Source: Eutypa lata (Eukaryota; Ascomycota; Sordariomycetes; Xylariales; Diatrypaceae). Taken from it: a DNA stretch of 64,000 bases. Both the position numbers and the translations under genes were made by a program. This document shows, in pieces, positions 25,203-34,911 of this stretch (within the stretch, counting starts at the first letter, position 1; every line of letters begins with the position of its first letter). A model generated the notes under the pieces. That model had not been told where the DNA came from and did not search any database. It saw nothing but the letters and a program-made list of their open reading frames with translations. The stretch is taken from positions 806,001 to 870,000 of the forward strand of contig JAKULF010000008.1 of NCBI GenBank assembly GCA_022661535.1, read 5' to 3'.

Positions 25203-26330
25203 ATGATTTCTAGTATAATGGACGCTGCTAGGTTGAGGCCGGAGCGTAGGAGGCTGCGGAGGAAACCCCAGAAGATCGACGGCCGGCCGAACAGCTGCCA
25301 GATAACCTGCGCCGTCACGGAGCACGAGGCTCACGACATAATGAGCATTTTCAGGTGGAGAAAATCGAAACACGATACGGCGACAATACAGGAAAAGCCG
25401 TGCCCAACGCCGCTTGACATTGTTGAAGAGAGGAAACTGGCTCCCCCGCCGGTCAGGAAAATCGAGCATGTGCATCATGACAACAAACCACCTATTCGCC
25501 GCGCTTACTCTACCAAGAGCAGTAGCGAGCCTATCCCGGAGTTTGCTCATCTTAGGATCAATAGCCGGAACTTAGATAGGCCAGCCAGAGATAATGCAGA
25601 GCCCCTTCGTCCGATGTCATTTCCTGCGGCGCCTACGTATCGGCCTAGACGATATGCGAAAACACCCGTTTCGAGGATTGGGCAACTGGAGGGCACTGCA
25701 GCCCGGAGCCCTGTTACCGTGCAGAAGGTGCCAAGCATCGAGCTCATAGCCGAATCCTACCGAGCCTTGTTGGAACCGTGCTATTCGGTCTTCAAAGACA
25801 CACATACCGATCTTCCTCAGATGGATGAACAATCCGAAAAGTCCAATTCATCTCACAGTCTTGACTTGTTCCCCATCACCCCGACCAAACCAAGTGCAGA
25901 AAGTTTTGAAAATGCACGGATACGGGGATCTCCCGGGTCAGATGACGGAACCTTAGTCGGATTTGAGGAGGACGCTATCTACTCCAGGCCAATTCCATGC
26001 ACCTCCCATCTGCCTACAGCTATCAAGGAACATGAGCCAAGCGCGCCAAGGCCAGAAACTCCAGCAACGCCAATAACCCCGGCTCTTGGGAATCCTAGGT
26101 TGGAGATAAGTTTGGATCTCTTGACGCAAGAGCTCTCCTCGGCTGTGCTCAGCACCCACCTGCACCCGAATACTGGGACATCAGCGTTGCAGATATGGGT
26201 CATGATAGAAGCCTATGAGAAGTTACGAGACCAGCTTCTTGAGATGCAAGCGGGCAAAGACGAGACGATCCTAGCTATGTTTGATATGTGGCTCAAGGCA
26301 TTGCATAGGATCCATGATCAAATCAGATAA
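25203..26330 (+). CDS. Conserved-looking fungal protein of unknown function
   Basis: Single exon. From ATG 25203 it gives 375 residues; an in-frame ATG at 25341 (MSIFRWRKSKHD) would give 329 and may be the true start, because the first 46 residues look like translated leader. The middle is Ser/Pro-rich and disordered (LFPITPTKPSAESF, ETPATPITPALG). The last ~80 residues are helical and well ordered: LEISLDLLTQELSSAV, then LQIWVMIEAYEKLRDQL and ETILAMFDMWLKALHRIHD. I believe similar C-terminal ends occur in other filamentous ascomycetes but cannot name the family. No signal peptide or membrane segment. Next gene downstream (Nse2) is on the same strand, 913 bp away. Confidence 0.7.
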   Translation: MISSIMDAARLRPERRRLRRKPQKIDGRPNSCQITCAVTEHEAHDIMSIFRWRKSKHDTATIQEKPCPTPLDIVEERKLAPPPVRKIEHVHHDNKPPIRRAYSTKSSSEPIPEFAHLRINSRNLDRPARDNAEPLRPMSFPAAPTYRPRRYAKTPVSRIGQLEGTAARSPVTVQKVPSIELIAESYRALLEPCYSVFKDTHTDLPQMDEQSEKSNSSHSLDLFPITPTKPSAESFENARIRGSPGSDDGTLVGFEEDAIYSRPIPCTSHLPTAIKEHEPSAPRPETPATPITPALGNPRLEISLDLLTQELSSAVLSTHLHPNTGTSALQIWVMIEAYEKLRDQLLEMQAGKDETILAMFDMWLKALHRIHDQIR

Positions 26331-27243
26331 TGGAGACCTCAAGCAACGGACAGGAATCGTGGTTTATGGTGACTTAAGAGCTAAGGCGTTCGGATGTGCA
26401 GTATTTCTTCGAGCCTACCATTCTTTAATCTTATAATCGAATGATCTTTCAGGGTTTCATAGACTTTCAGGTGTTAATCGGGATGGTTAAGAAGGTCCTA
26501 GGTTAGTTACTTAAAATGTTCCATGTTGGATTACAGGGCCAGCGAGAATGGATAGACAGCCAATATAATTTCTAGACTCAAGATACAAAAGATAAAACAA
26601 GCGACCTTAAAAACACCCGGCTATCACCATATGGAGGAGATCTTAAAAACCTGTTAACAACACGCCTGCGCAACCTTGGTCTATGCTACTTTACAACAAA
26701 TGTTATTATTTACATTTATGTCTAACATCGGATAATATTACCTTTAGTTAGCTTTGCACATGTAGGCCTTGAGACTCAATTGATCATACCCCAACTTAAT
26801 GCGCCTTATCTAAGACATTAATCGAACTACGGTATGTATGGAGCTCTAGGAGGGTAAGAGCTTACTCTTACATAAGACGGCAAATGTTGCACAAAACGCC
26901 AGTGCCATTCATTTTATTTCTTTGCTATCGGAGGAGACCTATCAAGGTAACCGACATTATCTCTGGCGTCTGAGTATTCTGTCATCATCATCTTACCTTC
27001 AGTGCGTGATCGGATATTTGGTCTATCATTTATACAGTTTGGTACACTGTATGAATAATCATTTTCACCGTGTAAGTAACCAATTTGCTTTGCTAGATCG
27101 CCCCCCACCACTCAACGCGCTCGACGCGTCTGAATTTCTCCAATTTCTCCAACTGTTCATTATTTCAACTTCAACGTCAACGTCCATTACAGTGGTGACT
27201 GAGTAACTTCTAAGTTCAACTTGCAAGCTCAACTTAATTCAGA
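26331..27243. other. Intergenic region
   Basis: About 0.9 kb, 3' UTR of the upstream gene and promoter of the Nse2 gene. Short pyrimidine and TTCAACTTCAACGTCAACG repeats lie just before the Nse2 start. No gene seen. Confidence 0.6.
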
Positions 27244-28472
27244 ATGTCCAATCGGCGGCTTCTATCCGGTGCAAACCGCCGTGAGCGCCAAGGCACGGCA
27301 TCATCCTCTCGTACGCAACACACGCAAGCCCCCGAGTTACCCGAGTATGAGTCGCCTTCCTTTCCTCTCAATAAGGACGCCCGTAAGGCACTTACCGACC
27401 TGTCGACCAATCGGGACAACCAGAAATACGCGGAGCATATCCAGAAGTCTTTGAAACTCCTAAGCGATAGTGTGCGCGATATCAATGATAAATACACCGA
27501 AAGGAAAACCTACGTCAAAGAGCGCCAGGAGAAACGCGGAGAGGGGGTGCCGAAGAGTGATCGCGACAAAGCTGAAGAGAAAGCCGCGCTAGCACTCAAG
27601 GAAGAGGTCCCGCAATTGACCGATGAATGCGAAAGCGCAGTACGACACGTTATCGACTTGAAGATTGAGCTTGAGGACAGCAAGAGCGCATGGCAAGAGA
27701 CCCTTCGCCGAACCGAGGCGGAAAGCGCCAATGCGCCGGAACCAAGAACCAACAATGAGGATGATGACGCATCGGAAGCTAGTCGTCCCCAGGTTACCGG
27801 GTCGCTGAAGATGCTACGAGAACAGAAGAAGAAGCTCGCTAATGATTACGCAACGAAGACTATGTACGAGCGGTACGCCCTGGATAACGATTATGTCGGC
27901 TTCAAGAAAATGGCACACGACGCAATATACGGTGGAGAAGACAAGCCATTGCCAGATCCTTCGCGTTGGTTTACCCAGAATGGCAGCCGTGTAGACGAAG
28001 AAGAGAACGAAGATCTTGTCATAGCCGAAGAGACTATCAGCATATACTGCCCCCTTTCATTGGCAGTTATGGAAGATCCGTATACAAGCAGAAAGTGCAA
28101 ACACACCTTTGACAAGAAGTCCATAGTCTCATTCTTCGGACGAGGAGGGAAGAAGCCCTGCCCACAGACAGGTTGCGAGAAGGTTTGTGAAGATGTTTGG
28201 TCCCAGGTTCGAGTATGAAATAACTAATGCCTTACTAGGAATTGACGGTAGATGACTTTTACGCCGACCCAGTCATGCTCCGCAAAATCAAACGCGTTCA
28301 GGCCCGACAAGCGCAATCCGACGAGGAAGACGAGGAAGATGAGGAGGATGAAGAGGATGAAGAGGATGCCGATGGTGATAGTAACATGCGTGTCACCCAG
28401 GAGAGAAGTGTCAAGGCAGAAAGGGGTAGAGACAGGGGCCGTGACCTGATTGACGCCATCGAGGATAACTAA
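27244..28472 (+). CDS. nse2: SMC5/6 complex SUMO E3 ligase Nse2/Mms21
   Basis: Two exons: 27244-28182 and 28239-28472, 390 residues. The 56-nt intron (GTTTGT..ACTAG with AACTAATG branch) was chosen over a 32-nt alternative because it gives GCEKELTVDDFYADPVMLRK, the expected end of the zinc module. The N-terminal half is coiled coil (charged, ~85-170), which docks on Smc5. The SP-RING domain spans ~265-335 with zinc ligands C285, H287, C306 and C311 (RKCKHTF and PCPQTGC), preceded by YCPLSLAVMEDP. The tail has a Glu/Asp run encoded by GAGGAAGAC-like repeats at 28321-28372. Family role: SUMO ligase of the SMC5/6 complex, needed for recombinational repair and genome stability in the nucleus. All key residues are present. 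Confidence 0.93.
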
Positions 28473-29235
28473 GGGCAGACGAAAATCCCGGGTAAGAGTA
28501 GTCGATTAACTGCCATCACCATTGATAGCGGTGTATTTGCGCTGATGCTTCTTACCACTCCTTTGAGGTTGCTATACAAGGCTTATGAGGCAATTCTTTA
28601 AGCTTGACGACAACTTGCAACATATGCATCCCGCTGAATTATACCTACCTGCCTACCTCTTACACGATGTTACTCTCCATGTTGTCTCTTAGAACTCTCA
28701 AGCACAAGGAGTCTAATAAACATCTCCTTGCCTGTGATAAGTAGACATTACCCCGGAGTGGGCCTATTAGGTCAGTCCACGATCCGGGGCATGCCAAATT
28801 AGATCGGGTCCAGCAGCCATTGATGAAAAATGGATTACGAAGTTCTCCGGGTGGCGATCCACTTCCCCCTAATAACTCTAACGCTATCTAACCGAAACTA
28901 AGCACGACAGAGACACATGTGGGCAAATGACTAAGACATGCCGAGGTAGTTAACTGGGACATACGGTCTGAAGTATTCGGATATCGTCATCTGATCTTAT
29001 CCACCACCAACCAGTCTTCCTATTCTAATTTTCTTCTCTGCTTTTTATCTAGCAGCTAAATTAGTTAGCCATTCCTTCATAACTTCGAGAATCAAAATTT
29101 CTAACACTTTACTTGCTAAACTACCGGGTACCACATCAACCTCTACCCGGACACAACAAATAATTAGTAACTAACGTTAGCGACTACAAACACAACTACA
29201 AACAAATAAGCAGACAAACAAAATCACCCAAGAAG
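28473..29235. other. Intergenic region before the peroxidase gene
   Basis: About 0.76 kb. The final 150 bp is a C/A/T-rich leader with ACAAAC repeats typical of a fungal 5' UTR. No coding signal. Confidence 0.6.
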
Positions 29236-30288
29236 ATGGCGCAAGAACCCCCCTCACAGCCCACCGAGGCGCAACTCAACGAGGTGAAGGCCGCCGTGCG
29301 CGCGCTGCTCCGCCAGCCGGACTACGACGACGGGTCTGCGGGCCCGGTCCTCGTGCGCCTGGCCTGGCACAGCGCGGGGACGTACTGCCAGGAGACGAAG
29401 ACGGGGGGGTCCAACGGCGCGGGGATGCGGTACGAGGCGGAGGGCGGCGACCCGGCGAACGCGGGGCTGCAGCACGCGCGCGCCTTCCTCGAGCCCCTCA
29501 AGCGCCGCTTCGCCTGGATCACGTACGCCGACCTCTGGACGCTGGCGGCCGTCGTGGCGGTCCGCGAGATGGGCGGGCCCGACGTCGCGTGGCGCGGGGG
29601 CCGCACCGACTTCGCCGACGAGAGCAAGGTGCCGCCGCGCGGGCGGCTGCCCGACGGCGCGCAGGGCGCCGACCACCTGCGGCATATCTTCTACCGCATG
29701 GGGTTCGGCGACCAGGAGATCGTGGCCCTCTCCGGCGCCCACAACTTGGGTCGGTGCCATGCCGACCGCTCGGGCTTCGACGGCAAGTGGGTCAATAACC
29801 CGACGCGCTTCTCCAACCAGTACTTCAAGTTGCTGCTGGCGAACGACTGGAAGAAGACGAAGCTGGAGAACGGCGTCGAGCAGTTCGTGTATGTCGACGA
29901 GGACGACGAGGACGGCGATGAGGAGGGAGCCGCAGGAGAGAAGCCGGAGGGCCTCATGATGCTGCCCACCGACATGTCGCTGCTGTCGGACGCGGCGTTC
30001 CGGCCGTGGGTCGAGCGCTACGCGCGCGACAAGGACCTGTTCTTCGAGCACTTCGCCGCCGTCTTCGCGAAGCTGCTCGAGCTCGGCATCCGTCGCGACG
30101 CCGCGGGGCAGGTCGTCAACGACGAGAACCTCGAGGACGGCTACCGGAGCGCCCCCAAGAAGAGCGACGAGGCTCAGGCCCCCAGGGTTGATCAGAATAA
30201 GGGACAGGTCGGACACGAGGCGGCGCCGCTGAAGGGGCAGAATGAGGAGGCGAGGAGGAAGAGGGTGGAGGGGGGCGCTAAGTTATAG
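29236..30288 (+). CDS. Class I heme peroxidase, cytochrome c peroxidase-like (cytosolic type)
   Basis: Single exon, 350 residues, high GC. Class I peroxidase motifs are intact: distal R41, W44 and H45 in [11 protein letters not shown]; proximal H169 in [13 protein letters not shown]185, matching the radical-site Trp of yeast cytochrome c peroxidase; and D246 in LPTDMSLL, the partner of the proximal His. It therefore should reduce H2O2 using a one-electron donor, probably cytochrome c. There is no mitochondrial presequence, which matches the second, extramitochondrial CCP group found in fungi. Two features differ from the yeast enzyme: an acidic insertion at ~221-238 ([12 protein letters not shown]) and a charged ~60-residue C-terminal extension. 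Long antisense open frames over this gene are an effect of its GC-rich third positions. Confidence 0.93.
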   Translation: MAQEPPSQPTEAQLNEVKAAVRALLRQPDYDDGSAGPVLVRLAWHSAGTYCQETKTGGSNGAGMRYEAEGGDPANAGLQHARAFLEPLKRRFAWITYADLWTLAAVVAVREMGGPDVAWRGGRTDFADESKVPPRGRLPDGAQGADHLRHIFYRMGFGDQEIVALSGAHNLGRCHADRSGFDGKWVNNPTRFSNQYFKLLLANDWKKTKLENGVEQFVYVDEDDEDGDEEGAAGEKPEGLMMLPTDMSLLSDAAFRPWVERYARDKDLFFEHFAAVFAKLLELGIRRDAAGQVVNDENLEDGYRSAPKKSDEAQAPRVDQNKGQVGHEAAPLKGQNEEARRKRVEGGAKL

Positions 30289-31242
30289 AGATAGACAGAT
30301 GGATAAATGGATAGATGGCGGGCTGTTACTGGTATGTAGATGGATGGTTAGATGCTAGAGGTCGGGATGTTAGATTCTCCTTCGCGGGTAGACTTAGATG
30401 ACTTGTTGTATACCACATAACTAGATATTTCGGGGTCTTACGACGGACCAGCAATAGATTTAATTACTTATCGCAGTGTTGAACCTTCGGTTGCAATTCT
30501 AACCCCGCCCCTTATTATATAATTCAACATTCACATATTATTTTCTTCATGCAATCAGGACCACATTGTGCCGTCATTCGACAACATTTAACCACACACA
30601 ATTCCTGGCATGACCCATTGAGCTCTCAACTATAATATATAAGGTAAAAAAATCAACCATGCTATGACGAGAACTGCTGTATGGTTATTCACTTCATTAA
30701 CTTATACTATACATATTATCGCTTCATTATAAGGGTCTTCCATTACCACTACTGAGCGACTGTAGGGGCTGCTTATGGGTGTCTCTAGCGTCCTTATCTA
30801 ACACTTTATGCCTTGCTTTTTCGTTGACGAACCCGCATAGCTTCGCAGCTTACGCTTAATTGATTCGTCGCTATGGTCTCCCTTGCCGAGTTTCTATGCT
30901 GCTCATAGGTTACCCGTTATATAACTAACCGCAGGGCCCAAGTGGCATGATCGCTTCCAAATGTTGCATGGTTGCGATCTTAGAGATGATCCTAAAAGTG
31001 GAGATTTGACGCTCTGTCGGGTATTCGCGAAGCCTCACGATGCCGATGATGTTCGGAGGTCGGTAGAACTGAATTATTTTTACTTTATATATTTTTAAAT
31101 CGGTCAGTCGTCAATTTAGTAACTTTGCCATTATTCAATATTTTGCCAATCAACCCGTACTATGCTACATCTCATTTAATTTCTTGATTTTCAAGGAAAT
31201 AAAAGGCAAAAGACAGCTAGTCAAGAACAACCGATTGCCAAC
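30289..31242. other. Intergenic region
   Basis: About 0.95 kb. It opens with a degenerate GATGGATA-type repeat (30292-30352) in the presumed peroxidase 3' UTR and ends in an AT-rich leader with AT-tracts before the next gene. No gene seen. Confidence 0.6.
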
Positions 31243-31743
31243 ATGGCCTCAAAGCAGTTCTTCGACCCGCTGACGCTGCTGCGCGTGGCGCCCGTGGTCA
31301 GCTCCTCGGTCGCGCTGCGGTACGCGCGCGACCAGCACTTCTTCCTCAACGCGTTTCTGAAGATCGAGGAGCGCGACAAGGCCGGGCCCGTGATCCCGCT
31401 GTACTTCCGCCAGTTCTTCCCCGCGGCCCTGGTCCCGGTCTTCACCCTGTACGGCATCACGATCGGAACCGGAATCGCCAACTCCTGGGCGCGCCCCGCC
31501 GCTGCGCCCGCTCACCTCTGGTATGCGTGCGGAGCGGCGCTCGCCCTCGCCCACTTCGCGTTCGTCCCGGCCGTCATGTGGAAGATCGAGCATCTCTGCA
31601 ATGAGGAGAACGATGATAAGGGCACGGCTCCGGAGTATCTCAGGAAGTGGCTGAATGTCCACGCTTTCCGGTCCTTTGTGGTCGACTTCCCCGCCTGGGT
31701 CTGTTTCTCGATTGCGACTCTGAAGTCGCTCAAGTCGGTGTAA
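31243..31743 (+). CDS. Small multi-pass membrane protein
   Basis: Single exon, 166 residues from ATG 31243, with the GC-rich codon use of neighbouring real genes. Hydrophobic segments: a short one at ~11-24, then ~54-77 (FFPAALVPVFTLYGITIG), ~87-111 (LWYACGAALALAHFAFVPAV) and ~143-160 (FVVDFPAWVCFSIATL), separated by charged loops. This resembles small fungal integral membrane proteins loosely related to the DUF1772/anthrone oxygenase-like group, but I see no residues that fix that assignment. No polyketide synthase is nearby, which argues against a dedicated role in aromatic polyketide oxidation. Function unknown. Confidence 0.75.
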   Translation: MASKQFFDPLTLLRVAPVVSSSVALRYARDQHFFLNAFLKIEERDKAGPVIPLYFRQFFPAALVPVFTLYGITIGTGIANSWARPAAAPAHLWYACGAALALAHFAFVPAVMWKIEHLCNEENDDKGTAPEYLRKWLNVHAFRSFVVDFPAWVCFSIATLKSLKSV

Positions 31744-32629
31744 ATGGCGATGACTAGAGTTATTTGGATATCGACCTTTTAAGGATCAAAACTTGGCGCA
31801 ATCTCTCCAAGATCAATGCTTGGAATGGTTACCCCTTTTTAATAGGCAATCAATATCATAGGCCCTAAATCAAATCCAACCCCCTCATTATTTTCAATCC
31901 AATTGGCAGGCATCCCATTTTTACAGGTGATCATTTCAATATCTAGTAAATTCCGTGTATCCATTTCCTTATCCATAAACTAGATGTGCCCTCCGAGTTG
32001 AATGACTTCTTACATGTCTATACATTAATAAGGCTTCAATTGAGGTTGTCAAAGAGAAACAGCCCCCAGGATACCCAGCACTTTTGCATGGTCCGAACTC
32101 GGGATGGCATATCGGGTCGAGCTGATGCCATGAGACATTGACGCCGTTATGAGCCCATCCTAAGTGCATACAAGTTGACAATGCCAGAGACTCACAATTC
32201 AATTTTTACTGAAACCTGATTCTCCGCCGGAATCACTAGCAAATCTCACGGTTCCTTTTATAACCGCCGCTTAGCATGTCCACAGTGCCCCCGGATTACC
32301 CTTAGTGAAGAGCTAACCCGCATCCGATGAGTTTATCCATCAATCAAAAGCCAATATTTAGCCCCTCGTGGGTTGCATCGTGACAATATAATTGCCTCTA
32401 CGAATATTCCCCACTGTACTTAACCCCTCCAAACCCCACGACACCCGACGCTCGGCATGATGACGCCCCTCGCTATAATTCATTAACGAGATAAATACAA
32501 TAGCCTCCCGTGACATATCCTTATCGAACCATATTCTTTTTTTCTAGGCATTCTATAGTTGCTATCGAACTTAGTTGATCTATAGCTACTGACATTAATT
32601 GACTTAACTATCCGAACAGGCCGACTACG
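31744..32629. other. Intergenic region
   Basis: About 0.9 kb; no coding frame supported. The region from ~32440 to 32629, with a T-rich run and short 5' UTR, is the presumed promoter of the enolase-superfamily gene. Confidence 0.6.
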
Positions 32630-34070
32630 ATGTCCGAGGTTACTATCACTGGCTGGACAACTAGGGATGTCCGGTTTCCGACATCCCTCGACAAGACAGG
32701 CTCTGATGCCATGAATGCTGCAGGTGATTACTCTTCGGCATACTGCATCTTAGAAACAGACTCCAAGTTCACGGGCCATGGCATGGTAAGTTCAAGTTCT
32801 CAGGGTTGCGCTGCCACCAACCAAATGTACACGCCGTTGAGCGCAACATAAATAATTAACCCGGAATCCATAGACATTCACCATCGGCCGCGGTAACGAC
32901 ATCGTGTGTGCGGCCATCAACCACCTCGGCGACAGGCTAAAGGGGCGAACCCTCTCATCGCTGGTCGCAGACTGGGGCAAGACCTGGCGCCACCTCGTCA
33001 ACGACTCGCAGCTCCGGTGGATCGGGCCGGAGAAGGGCGTGATCCACCTGGCGCTCGGCGCCGTGGTCAACGCCGTCTGGGACCTGTGGGCCAAGACGCT
33101 CGGCAAGCCTGTGTGGCAGATCGTGGCGGAGATGACGCCCGAGGAGTTCGTGCGCTGCATCGACTTCCGGTACATCACGGACGCGATCACGCCGGACGAG
33201 GCGGTGGCGCTGCTCCGCGCGGGCGAGGCCGGCAAGGCGCGGCGCTTCCGGGAGGCCCTCGACAGCCGCGCCGTCCCGGCGTACACGACGAGCGCCGGCT
33301 GGCTCGGCTACGGCGAGGACAAGATGCGGGCGCTGCTGCGCGAGACCCTGGCCAACGGCTACCGCCACTTCAAGGTCAAGGTGGGCGGGGGCGTGGAGGC
33401 CGACCGGCGCCGGCTGGGCATCGCCCGCGAGGTCATCGGCTACGACGACGGCAACGTCCTCATGGTCGACGCGAACCAGGTCTGGAGCGTCCCCGAGGCC
33501 ATCGACTACATGAAGCAGCTGGCCGACTTCAAGCCGTGGTTCATCGAGGAGCCGACGTCGCCCGACGACGTCCTGGGCCACAAGGCGGTGCGCGACGCGC
33601 TGAAGCCCCACGGCATCGGCGTCGCCACCGGCGAGATGTGCCAAAACCGCGTCGTCTTTAAGCAGCTGCTGATGGTCGGCGCTATTGATGTGTGCCAGAT
33701 TGATGCGTGCCGCATGGGTGGTGTTAATGAGGTGCTCGCCGTGCTGCTCATGGCTAAGAAGTTTGGTGTGCCTATCGTGCCGCATTCTGGGGGTGTTGGC
33801 CTGCCCGAGTACACGCAGCATCTGAGCACTATCGATTACGTTGTAGTCAGTGGCAAGCTGTCCGTTCTTGAATACGTCGACCACCTACACGAGCACTTCC
33901 TCCACCCCTCTGTCATCAAAGACGGCTACTATCAGACCCCCAAGGAGCCCGGGTACAGCGTCGAGATGAAGCCAGAAAGTATGGACAAGTTCGAGTACCC
34001 CGGAAAGGAAGGTGTCAGCTGGTGGCGGACGGATGAAGCCAAGCCGATCCTGGAGGGCGAGAAGATCTAA
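32630..34070 (+). CDS. Enolase-superfamily sugar-acid dehydratase, L-fuconate dehydratase/ENOSF1-like
   Basis: Two exons: 32630-32785 and 32874-34070, 450 residues; the intron has a GTAAGT donor and ATCCATAG acceptor. The N-terminal capping domain (VRFPTSLDKTGSDAMN, DYSSAYCILETDS) and the barrel match the fuconate dehydratase branch. Catalytic set visible: K219-x-K221 in FKVKVGGG, metal ligands D251 (VDANQVW), E277/E278 (WFIEEPTSP) and E306 (ATGEMCQN), D329 in CQIDACR, and the general base H356 (VPHSGG). These are the residues expected for Mg-dependent dehydration of a six-carbon aldonate such as L-fuconate or L-galactonate. Close fungal relatives are annotated both ways, so the substrate is not fixed by sequence. 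Enzyme is probably cytosolic: no targeting peptide. Confidence 0.92.
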
Positions 34071-34911
34071 ATAGGGGTTTGGTTTGAGGGTGTGAAAAGA
34101 AAAGGGGTTGGGCATGACCTAAGGGAGGGCTGCTTCGCCGCAGGGCAACGATGGCATCCTGTATAGCGTGGCTCGTTTTTGAGTTAATCGCTATCCTGTA
34201 AGAATATGTTGAAACTTGGCGGCCCGTCGCCGGGTTCGGGAACGGAAAGGGGGTCGCGATCCGGATGGTCGCCTCCGCGAGGCAACGATGGCATCTCGTA
34301 CAGTTGGGGGCATTTAGTTAGCTCGAGCTGTCCCGCTAGGCTTTGGCCATAGTATTTGTGCCATATTTTACGATATATATAATATATTCAAATAGTTGTT
34401 GAAATCAGCTGAAGTCAAATAATATTGATGAGCACTAGTTAAAGTCTTAACAGGTATATTCACCCATTAGAGCCGCACTTCATGGCGGGGTGGAACCTCC
34501 CTGTGTTGGTAAAGGGAAGTTGTAACGATATAGATCAAAGGAAGATCGGATCTAATCAATAGCCAGTCCGCGGGGCAGCAATGGTATCGCATATAGTTAT
34601 AAGCGTTATTAAACAGCGCCATACGCAAGAATGGTCGTTCAGTAGTGTCAATAACCTAGTTCTAAGGGGGGCTCTCCTGTGAGCACAGCTTAGTAAATTT
34701 CGCTTAGGTAATGGGATTACACCTTTACCGGTTTACAGCCTTCTAGGATATCCCTCCGAAATCAATTCACCTTCAAGAGTATCCTTATGATAGTGTTATA
34801 CGTTAGGAATAATAAGAGATTGCTCGTTACAGTCATAAGCCGTTGTCCTTGTCCATCCCCAGCCCCTAACTTCCAACAAAAGGAACGTACTGCAGTTTTC
34901 GCTTCACGGCC
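34071..34911. other. Intergenic region with three related short motifs
   Basis: Convergent spacer between the dehydratase and the AAA+ ATPase. Three degenerate copies of a ~35-bp motif around GGCAACGATGGCATC lie at about 34134-34175, 34272-34310 and 34566-34600, in the same orientation. No coding signal. Confidence 0.55.
34134..34600 (+). repeat. Three dispersed copies of a ~35-bp motif
   Basis: Core in copies 1 and 2 is identical: GGCAACGATGGCATC; copy 3 reads GGCAGCAATGGTATC, i.e. differing only by G/A or C/T transitions. Each core is preceded by CGC(A/G)(G)G-like sequence and followed by a TA(C/T)AG(T/C)-like tail. Confidence 0.6.

Noticed and set aside
28207..28238. 32-nt intron in the Nse2 gene
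   Set aside because: Too short for a fungal intron; the 56-nt intron from 28183 keeps phase and gives the expected SP-RING end.
29254..30216. 320-codon antisense frame over the peroxidase gene
   Set aside because: Shadow of a GC-rich gene with intact peroxidase motifs on the plus strand.
32955..33884. 309-codon antisense frame over the dehydratase gene
   Set aside because: Shadow; the plus strand carries all enolase-superfamily catalytic residues.
25203..34070. Possible secondary-metabolite cluster around the small membrane protein, peroxidase and dehydratase
   Set aside because: No polyketide synthase, peptide synthetase, terpene cyclase, transporter or cluster regulator is present.
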